A DNA stretch of 64,000 nt from Catalinimonas niigatensis (GTDB lineage Bacteria; Bacteroidota; Bacteroidia; Cytophagales; Cyclobacteriaceae): NCBI RefSeq assembly GCF_030506285.1, contig NZ_CP119422.1, positions 4,575,501 through 4,639,500 on the forward strand, in the 5' to 3' direction. The notes under the pieces were generated by a model that was not told where the DNA came from, did no database searches, and saw only the letters and a program-made list of their open reading frames with translations. The translations under genes were made by a program, and so were the position numbers. Shown here in pieces: positions 20,282 through 29,775 of this stretch. Numbering within the stretch: the stretch's first letter is position 1; the number at the start of each line of letters is the position of its first letter.

Positions 20282-21472
20282 TTACCTGAAAATCTTCTGC
20301 GCAAAATCGTGCAGAGACTTTCGCCAAACCTGCCACTCATGCCCGCCAGGAAAAGAAGCAAATTCTACCTCAAGCCCATTCTCCCGGAAAGTCTCTATCA
20401 ATTTTTTGGTGGCTTCTATCCGCTGATCCTGTTCCCCAACAGATATGTAAAGTATATCTAGCTTATCATTAAATGATTGCGATTGGGTCAATATTCCCGG
20501 AATGATTTCTTCAGGATCAAACTCACTTCCTTCTGCTCGCCCGATGCCGCCAAACAGGCCGGTGCTAAAAATTCCCAGTCCACCCTTGAATATGTCAGGA
20601 TTCCGTAGTCCGGTGTAAAACGTCTGTCCGCCTCCCATGGATAAACCGGCGAGTGCCCGGTGCTCAGCCCCGGCTTTCACGCGGTAATGCTCTTCTACCA
20701 ATGGGATCACATTCTCAAAAAGCTCCTCCCGGAACACTGCCATGGCTGCATCGTTGTATCCCTGTGCTTCTACTCCGGGTTTGCTCACATGTCCATCCGG
20801 AATAGCCACGATCATCGGTACTGCCTTTCCCTCCGCAATCAGGTTGTCCAGGATCATGTTGAGTTTTCCCTGAACGGCCCAACCCCTTTCGTCCTCCCCA
20901 CCACCGTGCTGAATGTACAGGACCGGATAGCTGATTTGAGGGTTCTCATCATAGCCGGGTGGGGTATAAATGTTGATATCTCGCCAGGTCTCAGAGGTAT
21001 TGGAAAAATACGAACGTGAACGGATTTCACCATGGGGCACATCTTTCGGCGAATAAAAGTCAATGCCTTCTTCCGGGATATCAATACCGCTGGCCATACG
21101 TCCCATGCCATAAAAAGACTCACTTGCAGGGTCAGCTACTTTGTAACCGTCCATCACCAGCGAATAGTAATGAAAGCCCGCTTCCTGAGGATCGGTCGTG
21201 ACTGACCACATTCCCTCCTCATTTTTCTGCATATCGTATACTTTTCCCACCAGATCAATCTGAACATGATCTGCTTCAGGCGCTTCCAACTTGAACATTA
21301 CCCGCCCGTCGGGAAATATGCAGGGGCAATCGTTTTGGTTAATATTGGTAGGCGCTGATATTGCCCCAGCCGGTACCTGACTAAACGCCTGTATGGGCAC
21401 TAAAAAAATCAGCAGACTGATCAGCCAGGGATACAAACTTCTTTGAACTGTTATTTTAAGGTCATACATCAT
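20282..21472 (-). CDS. CE1-type esterase with N-terminal E-set domain
   Basis: 396 residues: signal peptide ending IQAFSQ, E-set at about 50-150 ([42 protein letters not shown]), then a hydrolase with YIQHGGGEDERGW, nucleophile Ser278 in AGLSMGGGQ and FPGGHEWQVW. It matches the C-terminal half of the double esterase at 12212 (same GMGRMASG and GEDxRGW signatures), so one derives from the other. Start of the upstream cupin gene product end is two bases away (stop at 21475), giving tight coupling. Confidence 0.88.
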   Translation of the reverse strand: MMYDLKITVQRSLYPWLISLLIFLVPIQAFSQVPAGAISAPTNINQNDCPCIFPDGRVMFKLEAPEADHVQIDLVGKVYDMQKNEEGMWSVTTDPQEAGFHYYSLVMDGYKVADPASESFYGMGRMASGIDIPEEGIDFYSPKDVPHGEIRSRSYFSNTSETWRDINIYTPPGYDENPQISYPVLYIQHGGGEDERGWAVQGKLNMILDNLIAEGKAVPMIVAIPDGHVSKPGVEAQGYNDAAMAVFREELFENVIPLVEEHYRVKAGAEHRALAGLSMGGGQTFYTGLRNPDIFKGGLGIFSTGLFGGIGRAEGSEFDPEEIIPGILTQSQSFNDKLDILYISVGEQDQRIEATKKLIETFRENGLEVEFASFPGGHEWQVWRKSLHDFAQKIFR

Positions 21473-21474
21473 AC

Positions 21475-22686
21475 TTATCTCTGATCATCATCCCCCATCA
21501 CATCGTAGCCCCGCCACTTATACTCTTTGGCCAACGAAGTAGCAGCGGGCCAGGCGATCTGATGCTGATCACTAGCGACCCACTTGCGTCGGTTTTCTTC
21601 CGTATCAAACGAGATCTGAATCTGATAATTGTAGTTTGTCGGCTCTGCCTCTATTTCTGTAGAAAGGTCTTCAGGGAAAAGGCGTAAAAGCTTGGAGCTG
21701 AGATAACCATCCTGCACGGTCATCGCTGGCACATAAACGGAATAGTACATTTTTTCAAAAGCTTTGGCGTTTTCTTTGTCTACCACAAAGTCCATCTGCA
21801 ACACCATCGCTTTGGGTTCGGCCAGTGGCTTAGCTATGCTGAGTCCTTTTTCTTTAGAAGGGGTAATGCCAATGACCAGCAGTTCAAGGTCTTCGCCTTC
21901 ACTGGACAGGCTTATTTCTTCCCCAAGCATGGCGTAAAAAGCATCATCAGCTTTTATACTGGCCTCTTCATCATTCATACTCACCTTTCCTTTTCCACTG
22001 CTTACATAGTACACTTCTTCTACACCTTCCAGGGCGTGAGCGCTGACCGAACTGCCCGCAGGTATCACCACATGGTCTACATAGTCCCAGTCGGTACGAA
22101 ATACTTCAGGGCCAACCAACCGGCGTGCTACTACTCCATCGCCAACGTATGCGGGATGGGCTTCCTTAAGCTGTTCTTTTTCCAAACGATTTGATACAAA
22201 TACCGGAATAGGGTCAATGTCGGCACCTACCCGGTCATCGCCCAGGTCAAAAGCATCTCCTTGCGCTTTTTTCTGGCTTACCGCAAAGTTAAGCCAGCGA
22301 ATGTCTTCATCGGAGGCATTGTAGATGGCATGCGCATCTCCCATTTTGCAGGGCACCACGGCCGGTGCTGCGATTTTTGAGGTGCGGCCATTGATTGTGA
22401 ACTCGGCTTCACCGTTGAGGATGACGTACATTTCTTCAATCGTGTGGTGGAAATGATGACCGATACCCGACTTTGGATTGATCACCCCCGTATGGAGATA
22501 AAGAAAATTGGTGGATAAATCGTTACGGCCTATTAACTGAGTAAAGCCCATAGTTCCTGCTCCGGCATGTACTGCGGAGAGGTCTCGGTATTTGGCGGGA
22601 TCGTTGGATGATATACGATCCTGAAGGGGCTGTGCTGAAGCAAATACCGTATTCACTAAAAGAAATAATCCGAGCAAGTGTTTCAT
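21475..22686 (-). CDS. secreted double-cupin protein with C-terminal dimeric alpha/beta-barrel domain
   Basis: 403 residues, signal peptide MKHLLGLFLLVNTVFASA. The first cupin (about 45-145) has the full metal motif GIGHHFHHTIEEMYVILNG and a later GDAHAIYN. A second (about 195-270) is degenerate: AHALEGVEEVYYVSSGKG. The last ~110 residues (MVLQMDFVVDKENAKAFEK, then YNYQIQISFD) resemble an antibiotic-biosynthesis-monooxygenase/EthD fold. Paired with the PQQ dehydrogenase upstream and the esterase downstream. Possible sugar binding, isomerisation or oxygenase role; no reaction can be assigned. Confidence 0.75.
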   Translation of the reverse strand: MKHLLGLFLLVNTVFASAQPLQDRISSNDPAKYRDLSAVHAGAGTMGFTQLIGRNDLSTNFLYLHTGVINPKSGIGHHFHHTIEEMYVILNGEAEFTINGRTSKIAAPAVVPCKMGDAHAIYNASDEDIRWLNFAVSQKKAQGDAFDLGDDRVGADIDPIPVFVSNRLEKEQLKEAHPAYVGDGVVARRLVGPEVFRTDWDYVDHVVIPAGSSVSAHALEGVEEVYYVSSGKGKVSMNDEEASIKADDAFYAMLGEEISLSSEGEDLELLVIGITPSKEKGLSIAKPLAEPKAMVLQMDFVVDKENAKAFEKMYYSVYVPAMTVQDGYLSSKLLRLFPEDLSTEIEAEPTNYNYQIQISFDTEENRRKWVASDQHQIAWPAATSLAKEYKWRGYDVMGDDDQR

Positions 22687-22772
22687 CAGTAGTAGGTTGT
22701 TTAGTAAGTTTCATTAGTAATAGTAAAAAGAAAAACTGCGGAGTGCAAAAGATAATGGCTACGCTAAACCAT

Positions 22773-25034
22773 CTAATTTTCGTCCGGAAGTGCATACACT
22801 ACATAACCTCTCGGCAGCGCATCCGGCTTTTTAGAGTGATCATAACTGTCCTGCATAAAGTTGGCTGTAGCATTGATCACCAGGTATTGCTTTCCGTTCA
22901 GCGTGTACATGCTGGGTTGGGCGTTGGTTTCATGGCTGAGCGTAGTTTCCCACAACAGATCACCGCTGTCAGCATCAAAAGCGTACAGTTTGCCGCCTTT
23001 GGCAGTAGCAAATACGAGACCGGCAGAAGTTACGATCAGTCCTTTTCGTAATGTGCCGCCAGGAGCACCTTTGGTCTTGTCGCCCTGCACATACATAGAA
23101 TCTTCGCCAATCGGCTGTCTCCACTTAATGATTCCCTCGTTCAGGTCGTAGGCCAGAATGGAAGACCAGGGCGGAGATAAGAGACCGGGCCAATCCAGTC
23201 CGTAGTCAGTAGTATATCTATCTTCCGGGTGCTCAGTATCTTCGGGATAGTCCGACATAGGAGCATTTCTTTGTGCATCAGCTTTGATCTCAGCTCCACC
23301 TGAGGCCACAACCGGACCTTCGGGAATCACCTCTTCTACTGTTCTTTCCGGAAACCTGAAACTGATGGGATTGCCCCCCAAATACTGAAACAATGCTTTG
23401 AGTGTTCCTTCATCAATATGGGTAAATCCTGGCATTTGTCCCCGACCATTGTTCACAATACTTTTAAACTCATTGTAGAAAATATATTCCCCCATATTGA
23501 CCAGAGAGGGACCAGCCCCACCTTCACGATTTTCACCATGACAGGTTCTGCAGGTAGAAGTATACAATGATTTAGCTCTGCTGATTTCGTTCTCCGACAG
23601 ATCAACTTTTGCTGGCCCCACCTTATTCAGCTTATAAATTGATGCATGCTCCTGGGTCATCACATACATGATTCCATTATTTGGATCAGCTGCAGTGTTT
23701 CCAAAATTAGCTCCTCCTAATGCTCCAGGCATCATCACGGTTTCATATTGATCGGAGGGTGGTACATACAAACCTGATTTGGCTGACTCCAGCCTTTTGA
23801 GCCACTGTTGTTTGATACTGTCAGGAAAATAAGGATTCAGCGTTTCCGCAGTGACTTCATGTCGGGTAAAGCTGGGCAGTGAAGGAATGGGTTGGGTAGG
23901 CCAGGCTTCTTCCCCTGGCATTTCACTGGCAGGGAAGGGCTTTTCCTCGATAGGAAAAACCGGTTCGCCGGTTTCTCTGTCAAAGACAAACATAAAACCA
24001 TGTTTAGTGGCCACAGCTACCGCATCAATCGTTTTATCCTCTTTGTTTACCGTTAAAAGTTGAGGCGCCGGTGATAGGTCATAGTCCCAGATATCATGAT
24101 GCACCGTTTGAAAATGCCATATCCTTTCACCGGTACGGGCATTCAGCGCTACCAATGAATTACCAAACAAATTGCTTCCTATTCGGTCAGCTCCGTAGTA
24201 ATCATAAGTTGGAGATCCCAAGGGTAAGTAAGCAATTCCTCGTTCTTCGTCTACTGAAATCTCGCTCCAGACATTTACCCCACCTACGTACTTGTAGGCA
24301 TCTTTGGGCCAGGTATCATAGCCAAACTCTCTCGGATGGGGAATCGTATGAAAGGTCCATTCCAGCTTGCCTGTCATCACATGGTAAGCCCGAACATAGC
24401 CGGGAGGTGAGAAATAACTTTCTCCGGGGGCAGATCCTAAAATGACTAAGGTATCGTAGATAACTCCCGGCATCATGGCTTGCACTCTTCGGATGGATGC
24501 GGGATCACGATCCAGGCCTTCTCGCAGATCTACGTACCCATCATCACCAAAACTCATGATGGATTTTCCGGTTTCAGCATCAATGGCCTGCAAGGTATTG
24601 TTGATCGTAAAGAGCAAACGCTTCTCGGTTTTGTCTTTGCTTTCCCAATAGTTGATGCCTCTTCGGCTGATTCCTCTCAGATTGGCGTGAATCCAGATTT
24701 CCTTGCCGGTAAGTACATTGACTGCGATCATAGAGAAGTTTTTGCCCAACACATACATGGTTGTATCTACGATGATGGGGCTGAAATAATAGCCCTGATC
24801 ATCATGGGTTGGATACATCCAGGCCACTTCCAGCTGACTAACGTTTTCTTTAGTGATTTGAGAGGCCTTAAAATATTTTGACTGGTCGGGACTGCCCGAA
24901 TAGTGGGTCCAGGTGGTGTGGTCTGAAGTAGTTATTTCAGGAGAAGATTCTGTATTACAGCTTACACTTAGCGCCAGAAAAGATAGAGCAATTAAAGTAA
25001 AGGTGGTGGTTGTCAGTACTTTTTTGTTGTTCAT
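22773..25034 (-). CDS. PQQ-dependent dehydrogenase with cytochrome c domain, lipoprotein
   Basis: 753 residues. Signal peptide with lipobox-like LSVSC (Cys26). The body is an eight-bladed quinoprotein propeller (WTHYSGSPDQSKYFKASQ opening, ALNARTGERIWHFQ and AFDADSGDLLWET PQQ-type repeats) of the glucose/quinate/shikimate dehydrogenase type, but without their N-terminal membrane domain. A class I cytochrome c is inserted near the middle: C495-R-T-C498-H499, with GQMPGF supplying the Met ligand. The order propeller, cytochrome, last blades differs from quinohaemoprotein alcohol dehydrogenases, where cytochrome is terminal. Likely oxidises an aldose or oligosaccharide to a lactone in the periplasm and passes electrons to the respiratory chain. 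PQQ synthesis genes are not in view. Confidence 0.88.
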   Translation of the reverse strand: MNNKKVLTTTTFTLIALSFLALSVSCNTESSPEITTSDHTTWTHYSGSPDQSKYFKASQITKENVSQLEVAWMYPTHDDQGYYFSPIIVDTTMYVLGKNFSMIAVNVLTGKEIWIHANLRGISRRGINYWESKDKTEKRLLFTINNTLQAIDAETGKSIMSFGDDGYVDLREGLDRDPASIRRVQAMMPGVIYDTLVILGSAPGESYFSPPGYVRAYHVMTGKLEWTFHTIPHPREFGYDTWPKDAYKYVGGVNVWSEISVDEERGIAYLPLGSPTYDYYGADRIGSNLFGNSLVALNARTGERIWHFQTVHHDIWDYDLSPAPQLLTVNKEDKTIDAVAVATKHGFMFVFDRETGEPVFPIEEKPFPASEMPGEEAWPTQPIPSLPSFTRHEVTAETLNPYFPDSIKQQWLKRLESAKSGLYVPPSDQYETVMMPGALGGANFGNTAADPNNGIMYVMTQEHASIYKLNKVGPAKVDLSENEISRAKSLYTSTCRTCHGENREGGAGPSLVNMGEYIFYNEFKSIVNNGRGQMPGFTHIDEGTLKALFQYLGGNPISFRFPERTVEEVIPEGPVVASGGAEIKADAQRNAPMSDYPEDTEHPEDRYTTDYGLDWPGLLSPPWSSILAYDLNEGIIKWRQPIGEDSMYVQGDKTKGAPGGTLRKGLIVTSAGLVFATAKGGKLYAFDADSGDLLWETTLSHETNAQPSMYTLNGKQYLVINATANFMQDSYDHSKKPDALPRGYVVYALPDEN

Positions 25035-25353
25035 GCAGCAGATGTTGTGAGTAAAATCTTATGTTCTTTGATACCAGTAACTACATAGATTTGGATTAGA
25101 TAGCTGTTTTGGATCAAGTAAATTACAATTATTTTTATCTTTTTTTTGTAAAAAAGATAAACTGCTGGGATAGATAGATTTTTCCGGTAAAATATCAGGA
25201 TTGAATTGATCCATAGATTAAGGATGGAGGGTTATTTTGGAGTATTCCTCATTCAAATTTATTGCTACAAGCCTGTTGGTTAAGAAGCAGTCAAACTGCC
25301 CAGCAGATATGCACAACTCTCCCCCTCCTTGATTGAGAGTTTGTGTCAACTGC
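25035..25353. other. intergenic region with AT-rich hairpin
   Basis: 319 bp between the PQQ dehydrogenase and GH43 genes. It holds a perfect 11-bp inverted repeat TTATCTTTTTT (25135-25145) / AAAAAAGATAA (25150-25160) with a 4-nt loop, a possible terminator for the minus-strand transcript from GH43. If so, the dehydrogenase has its own promoter. No gene seen. Confidence 0.45.
25135..25160 (-). terminator. AT-rich hairpin, possible terminator
   Basis: Perfect 11-bp stem around TTGT. The T tract is inside the stem rather than after it, so termination is uncertain. Confidence 0.35.
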
Positions 25354-26922
25354 CTACTCACTTTCATCAGGAATGTCGCTGATGCGGAAGTAGTCAAAGT
25401 CTACGTAGCCACCCGGGCTTTGGGTAGCATAGTTGAACAGTCCAAAGCGGTATCCCATAAAGTGTGGTAGCGTATACTCCATCTGAAGCTTAGCTCCTAT
25501 GCTGGTCCATTTCTTACCATCCAGGCTGTAATAGAAAGTCGCTACATCTTTACGGTCACTAAAGTCGCAAATAGCTTTCAGGTAAATGGTCTCCTGTTCC
25601 ACTGGCACGTTTTCCTCCTCCACCGCACTGCCTGACTGGGCATTCACCATCACAATGGACTTGGTTCCGTTCTGAAACTTGACCCCGACCAGCCCGTACT
25701 TTTGCTGTAATAACGCCAGTCCGGCAAAATCGCCTTCCTTCATATGAGCGATATCAATGGCGGTTGAACTGCTACATTCCGGGCCAATGGTTCTTTGTGT
25801 GAGGGTATTCCGAGCCATCACAAAGCTGCTGTCTACTCTTCCGGTGGTCAGTCTCAGATAACCTTTCCGCTGGCTGAGTGACCAGTGTTCATCATCAGGA
25901 TTGTGGTTCCATTGCCATACCAGAGGCAGTTGGCGTTCTCCCTTTTTTCGATTAAATTCATCGGACGCCACAATGCCCGGTATCAGTCCGGTACTGGACG
26001 GAAGATTAAGTTGATCCGGCACTTTACCCTCCACGCCTAATACCGGCCAGCCATCCTGCCACTCCACCGGAATCAGATAGGGAATCCGACCCACCGAACC
26101 ATTATCCCGGAAGAGATAAGCAAACCACTCCCCTTCCGGCGTATCAATGAGTCCTCCCTGGGCTACACCTTTGTCCTGCAAAGCAACACGGCCTTCGTAC
26201 GGACCCGTAATCTTATTGGCCCGGTGGATGAGCACAGTACGCATACCGCCACGAGGCCAGACAATGTTGAACAAGTAATATTTACCGTTTACTTTAAATA
26301 GCTGGGAACCTTCTGCCGGAAGCATAATATTGTCGTCGGATGGTGCGCTGGCATTCTCCATCAGAACCCGTTCACTACCTTCTTTTACACCGGAAAGGTC
26401 CTTCTTCAGCTCTGCCATCATCAGTTTTCCAGCACCCCAGATCATATAGATCGTCCCATCATCGTCAAAAAAAATCGTATGGTCGTGATAAGACGGCTCA
26501 AAAGAGGAGACTTTCCAGGGGCCTTTTTCAATGTCTTTGGTAGAGAAAATATAAGTCTTGCCGGTAGTACTGGCAAAGGTGGAGACATAAAAAGTACCGT
26601 TGTGGTAGCGGATACAACTGGCCCAGGAACCCCGGCCGTAACTGCTCTGACCATTTTCCAGTTCGAGTGCATCCACAGTGTCCAGCACATCATACGCGTA
26701 GTTGACCAGGTGCCAGTTGATAAGGTCTGTGGATTTCATGATGGGCACCCCCGGACTCATATGCATGGTGGTGCTACTCATGTAATAAGTATCCTCCACC
26801 CGCACCATTGACATATCGGGTACGTCGGCATGGATGACCGGATTGGTTGCCTGTGCCAAAGCAAGGGGAGCAACGATACTGAAAAGTAGCAGAAAAGCGA
26901 TGTACCTATACATTCTTATCAT
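25354..26922 (-). CDS. GH43 glycoside hydrolase (beta-xylosidase/arabinofuranosidase)
   Basis: 522 residues with signal peptide ending PLALAQ. A five-bladed GH43 propeller: NPVIHADVPDMSMVRV gives the probable base Asp, YHDHTIFFDDDGTIYMIWG the pKa-setting Asp region, and LPAEGSQLFKVNGKYY the acid Glu. From about 330 a concanavalin-type C-terminal beta-sandwich (FNRKKGERQLPLVWQWNHNP, then FHYSLDGKKW-like strands) completes the enzyme, as in GH43 xylosidases. Seven bases from the next GH43 gene, so co-transcribed. It trims xylose or arabinose from xylo-oligosaccharides; substrate inferred. Confidence 0.9.
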   Translation of the reverse strand: MIRMYRYIAFLLLFSIVAPLALAQATNPVIHADVPDMSMVRVEDTYYMSSTTMHMSPGVPIMKSTDLINWHLVNYAYDVLDTVDALELENGQSSYGRGSWASCIRYHNGTFYVSTFASTTGKTYIFSTKDIEKGPWKVSSFEPSYHDHTIFFDDDGTIYMIWGAGKLMMAELKKDLSGVKEGSERVLMENASAPSDDNIMLPAEGSQLFKVNGKYYLFNIVWPRGGMRTVLIHRANKITGPYEGRVALQDKGVAQGGLIDTPEGEWFAYLFRDNGSVGRIPYLIPVEWQDGWPVLGVEGKVPDQLNLPSSTGLIPGIVASDEFNRKKGERQLPLVWQWNHNPDDEHWSLSQRKGYLRLTTGRVDSSFVMARNTLTQRTIGPECSSSTAIDIAHMKEGDFAGLALLQQKYGLVGVKFQNGTKSIVMVNAQSGSAVEEENVPVEQETIYLKAICDFSDRKDVATFYYSLDGKKWTSIGAKLQMEYTLPHFMGYRFGLFNYATQSPGGYVDFDYFRISDIPDESE

Positions 26923-26928
26923 GTGTTT

Positions 26929-28623
26929 CTACCTGCTGCTCAGTACTGCATCATTGCCTTCGTAACGGAACCACTCAAAAGATGCTGTATTCTCCGAATC
27001 CGAACCTGAAGAAGTAGCATACATGGCCAGCATAGTGCCTACAAAACCGCCCGCATCCTCGGTGCTCAGAAATCTGCCGTCTACCTTCTCCTGTAGCACC
27101 TGCCAATCGCCCTCGGTTTCGGCATACTGAAAACTATAATCGGCTCCATCAAAAGTTATTTTCAGCTGAATCTGTTCTCCCGAAACCGGCTGACTGGCCA
27201 GTTCGGTGTGACCATCTTCCAATGACTTAAGCAACTGGACCACTACCTGCCCATCTTTCATAGATTTTGCCAGCAGATAGTGATGGGTTTCACTTTGGAA
27301 AGCTAACAAACCTGCCTTTTCATTTTCGTTTTCCGGCTGGAAATCCAGGGCGGTTGACACGCTGCCGGTGTGATGCTGTTGACGATGGCCTACGAAACTC
27401 GGATTGGATGAACCGGAAGCCATCTCGGGACGTACCTGCATTGTCAGTGTACCGTCAGTTAATTCATACCACTGCTCGCTGGGGGTACGCAGTAGCATAT
27501 AGTTGAGGCCAAGCGAATCATCGTCAAACTCATCCTGAAAAGTGAAATTGCCATTGTAGGGAAAAAGGGTGGTATCCACGGCATTGCCCATTGGAGTAGG
27601 ATAAGCATATTGTATTTCCTCAAAATCGGGATTGATGATAGGCCAGCCGTCTTCCCACCTTATTGGAGTCAAAAACGTTTCTCTTCCGATGTTGAAGTAA
27701 TTGTCTTCGTAAGGGCGACAGGCCAGAAAGACTGTCCACCAGTCGCCATTATCCAACTGTACCATATCGGCATGCCCGGCGGTAGTGATCGGGTTGGGAC
27801 GAGAAGGGTCCAGGTGACGCTGGGTAAGTATGGGATTGACAGGCCCAGGCTCATAAGGGCCACGCACATCCTGGCTACGGAAGATGACTTCCGAGTGATT
27901 GTAGGCTGTTCCGCCTTCGGCACACATGAGGTAATAATAATCATTGATCTTATAAATGTGCGGGGCCTCAATCCAGACCGGCTCCTGACTGATGTCTACG
28001 CCACCGTTGACCAGGATCATTTGTTCGCCTATAGGCTGCAGGCTTTCGCTATCCAGTTCGTACATGCGGATCGTACGGTGCCCGCTGTACAAGGGTTTAT
28101 CGTCCGGCGCAACGCTATTGTATACAATATACAAGCGTCCGTCTTCATCAAAAAAGAGGGAAGGATCAATACCGTTCAACTCACCTAAATAGATGGGGTC
28201 TGACCAGGGCCCGGCCGGGTCGGTGGCAGTAATCACAAAATTTCCGCCTTTGTCCACCTGGGTGCAGACGATATAAAAGGTGCCTTCGTGATAGGTGATG
28301 GCCGGAGCGAACAGCCCCCGGGAAACACCCTGTCCTTCGGTATCTAGCTGCGAAGGACGGTCCATAGCATGACCAATCTGCCTCCAGTTGACCAGGTCAG
28401 TACTTTCAAAAATAGGAAGTCCGGGAAAATAAGAGAAGGTAGAATTGGTCATGTAAAACTTATCGCCTGCTTTGCAGATGGTAGGGTCAGGATAAAATCC
28501 GGCGAGGATGGGGTTTTGGTAGGTAGGGTTTTCATCTGCTGTCGCCTCCTGTGCCACCTGTTTTTCCGATTGACAGGCCCCGAGGAGCAAACCTGTACAT
28601 AGCAGTAAAATTGTGTACTTCAT
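26929..28623 (-). CDS. GH43 beta-xylosidase-like lipoprotein
   Basis: 564 residues from the ATG at 28623, which opens the lipoprotein signal MKYTILLLCTGLLLGACQS; the frame is open further upstream to 28725 but that part overlaps the promoter. GH43 residues: Asp in GFYPDPTICK, Asp in ELNGIDPSLFFDEDG and Glu in WIEAPHIYKIN. The C-terminal sandwich (FQDEFDDDSLGLNYMLLRTP onward, VGHRQQHHTGSV) is typical of xylosidase subfamilies. It differs enough from the neighbouring GH43 to suggest another linkage or side chain, not a recent copy. Confidence 0.9.
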   Translation of the reverse strand: MKYTILLLCTGLLLGACQSEKQVAQEATADENPTYQNPILAGFYPDPTICKAGDKFYMTNSTFSYFPGLPIFESTDLVNWRQIGHAMDRPSQLDTEGQGVSRGLFAPAITYHEGTFYIVCTQVDKGGNFVITATDPAGPWSDPIYLGELNGIDPSLFFDEDGRLYIVYNSVAPDDKPLYSGHRTIRMYELDSESLQPIGEQMILVNGGVDISQEPVWIEAPHIYKINDYYYLMCAEGGTAYNHSEVIFRSQDVRGPYEPGPVNPILTQRHLDPSRPNPITTAGHADMVQLDNGDWWTVFLACRPYEDNYFNIGRETFLTPIRWEDGWPIINPDFEEIQYAYPTPMGNAVDTTLFPYNGNFTFQDEFDDDSLGLNYMLLRTPSEQWYELTDGTLTMQVRPEMASGSSNPSFVGHRQQHHTGSVSTALDFQPENENEKAGLLAFQSETHHYLLAKSMKDGQVVVQLLKSLEDGHTELASQPVSGEQIQLKITFDGADYSFQYAETEGDWQVLQEKVDGRFLSTEDAGGFVGTMLAMYATSSGSDSENTASFEWFRYEGNDAVLSSR

Positions 28624-28713
28624 GAGCATCAGCATTTTCTCTGAAATAAGGTTTTTACCTTGAAGCGTTATGAACATTAAGTCATTCATGAGGGCAACTA
28701 ATTTAGGGGTGTA

Positions 28714-28744
28714 GAAATATACCATTCTTTATATTTGATCAAAT
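28714..28744 (-). promoter_or_regulatory. promoter with overlapping palindrome before the GH43 pair
   Basis: On the minus strand TTTG (28740-28743 read on the complement) is followed after 18 bp by TATATTTC (28714-28721), one base off the -7 consensus. The -33 element lies inside a perfect 12-bp palindrome ATTTGATCAAAT (28733-28744), a good place for a repressor or activator. The transcript would have a ~90-nt leader before 28623. Confidence 0.5.
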
Positions 28745-28771
28745 AAATTTTTACTTACAAGAGGTTCATCG

Positions 28772-29719
28772 CTACTCTTTTGGGGTCTGTACGAAGTCTG
28801 TTTCTTCTTTAATCCTTGGCGAATCCTTTGTGGGAAAGTCCGCCGGTACAGGATAACTTACTTTTCCATTGGCCAGCCATTCAGCCGCCCTGATTACGGT
28901 GGTTTGGTAGCCCACACAGCGATAGGCAGGCGGATAGGTTTCTCCTGTCCACAGATGCCCCAGGCTGGAATTATAAACTCTCCCTTTCCCATAAGCGACC
29001 ACCCATTCTACTGGCCACATTTTCTGCGTATCGGTGCTGTCATAGGCATAAGATAAGATGGTGAGATTTTTGGCCGGACCACGGGGGAAGCTATAGACTT
29101 CTGTATTGACCGTCTGCCATGCTTCAGGGTAGTCCTTATTGATCGGATGCCTGTTCAGTATTTGAATCAATGCATTAAAGCGCTCTCCGTGGCTCGTTCC
29201 CTTTCCCTCTCCGGGGGAGTGACGAACGATCTGCGCATCAGCCTTAACTTCCAATGCATAGCCCACGGTATCGGCCCTCCAGCCCAAACCGATCATTTCA
29301 TTATATTCCTGCCAATGAGGAAAAGCGTTATTGGCTGAATGAAGCACATACAAACCTCCACCCTTCTTCACGTAGCGTTCCAAAGCTTCTTCAGCCTGTG
29401 AAGGCCAGCGTAAACGGGTATCGTGGATGTTGTTGGTGTTTTGTACGACCACAGCATAATCGGAAAACTGCGGAAGCCAGGACTTGCGCTCGTTACTGTC
29501 AGCTGGGATCGTACTTACGTCTACTTTAAAATGACCACTTTCTTCCAGTATCCATTGGGTCACTTCTGTAGTTTGCTTCCAATCGTGGTTATTGAATCCA
29601 TCCACGATCAGAACAGGAATCAATTTATCGTTTTGTGCCTGCAATTCGCCCGAAAAAATTCTCAGTAAGATGAGATGTAAAAATAGGGTGAGACAAAAAA
29701 TGCTGATGATGTACTTCAT
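28772..29719 (-). CDS. secreted ThuA-domain protein
   Basis: 315 residues. Signal peptide (MKYIISIFCLTLFLHLILL to LQA), then a ThuA-like glutamine-amidotransferase-fold domain: PVLIVDGFNNHDWKQT, VVQNTNNIHDTR, YVKKGGGLYVLHSANNAF and WVVAYGKGRVYNSSLGH. ThuA proteins take part in disaccharide oxidation pathways (trehalose/sucrose 3-keto route in rhizobia) and are frequent in glycan loci of Bacteroidota, often as carriers of uncertain catalysis. Its presence beside an oxidative module fits sugar oxidation. About 50 bp separate it from the GH43 and GH95 genes. Confidence 0.85.
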   Translation of the reverse strand: MKYIISIFCLTLFLHLILLRIFSGELQAQNDKLIPVLIVDGFNNHDWKQTTEVTQWILEESGHFKVDVSTIPADSNERKSWLPQFSDYAVVVQNTNNIHDTRLRWPSQAEEALERYVKKGGGLYVLHSANNAFPHWQEYNEMIGLGWRADTVGYALEVKADAQIVRHSPGEGKGTSHGERFNALIQILNRHPINKDYPEAWQTVNTEVYSFPRGPAKNLTILSYAYDSTDTQKMWPVEWVVAYGKGRVYNSSLGHLWTGETYPPAYRCVGYQTTVIRAAEWLANGKVSYPVPADFPTKDSPRIKEETDFVQTPKE

Positions 29720-29775
29720 GATAATAATATATTCAGTTTCAATAGGTTTACAGGCTATTTTCTACCATCATACCA

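Noticed and set aside
27610-28188. Plus-strand 192-codon open frame
   Set aside because: Lies entirely antisense to the GH43 gene and shows no signal, motif or start context.
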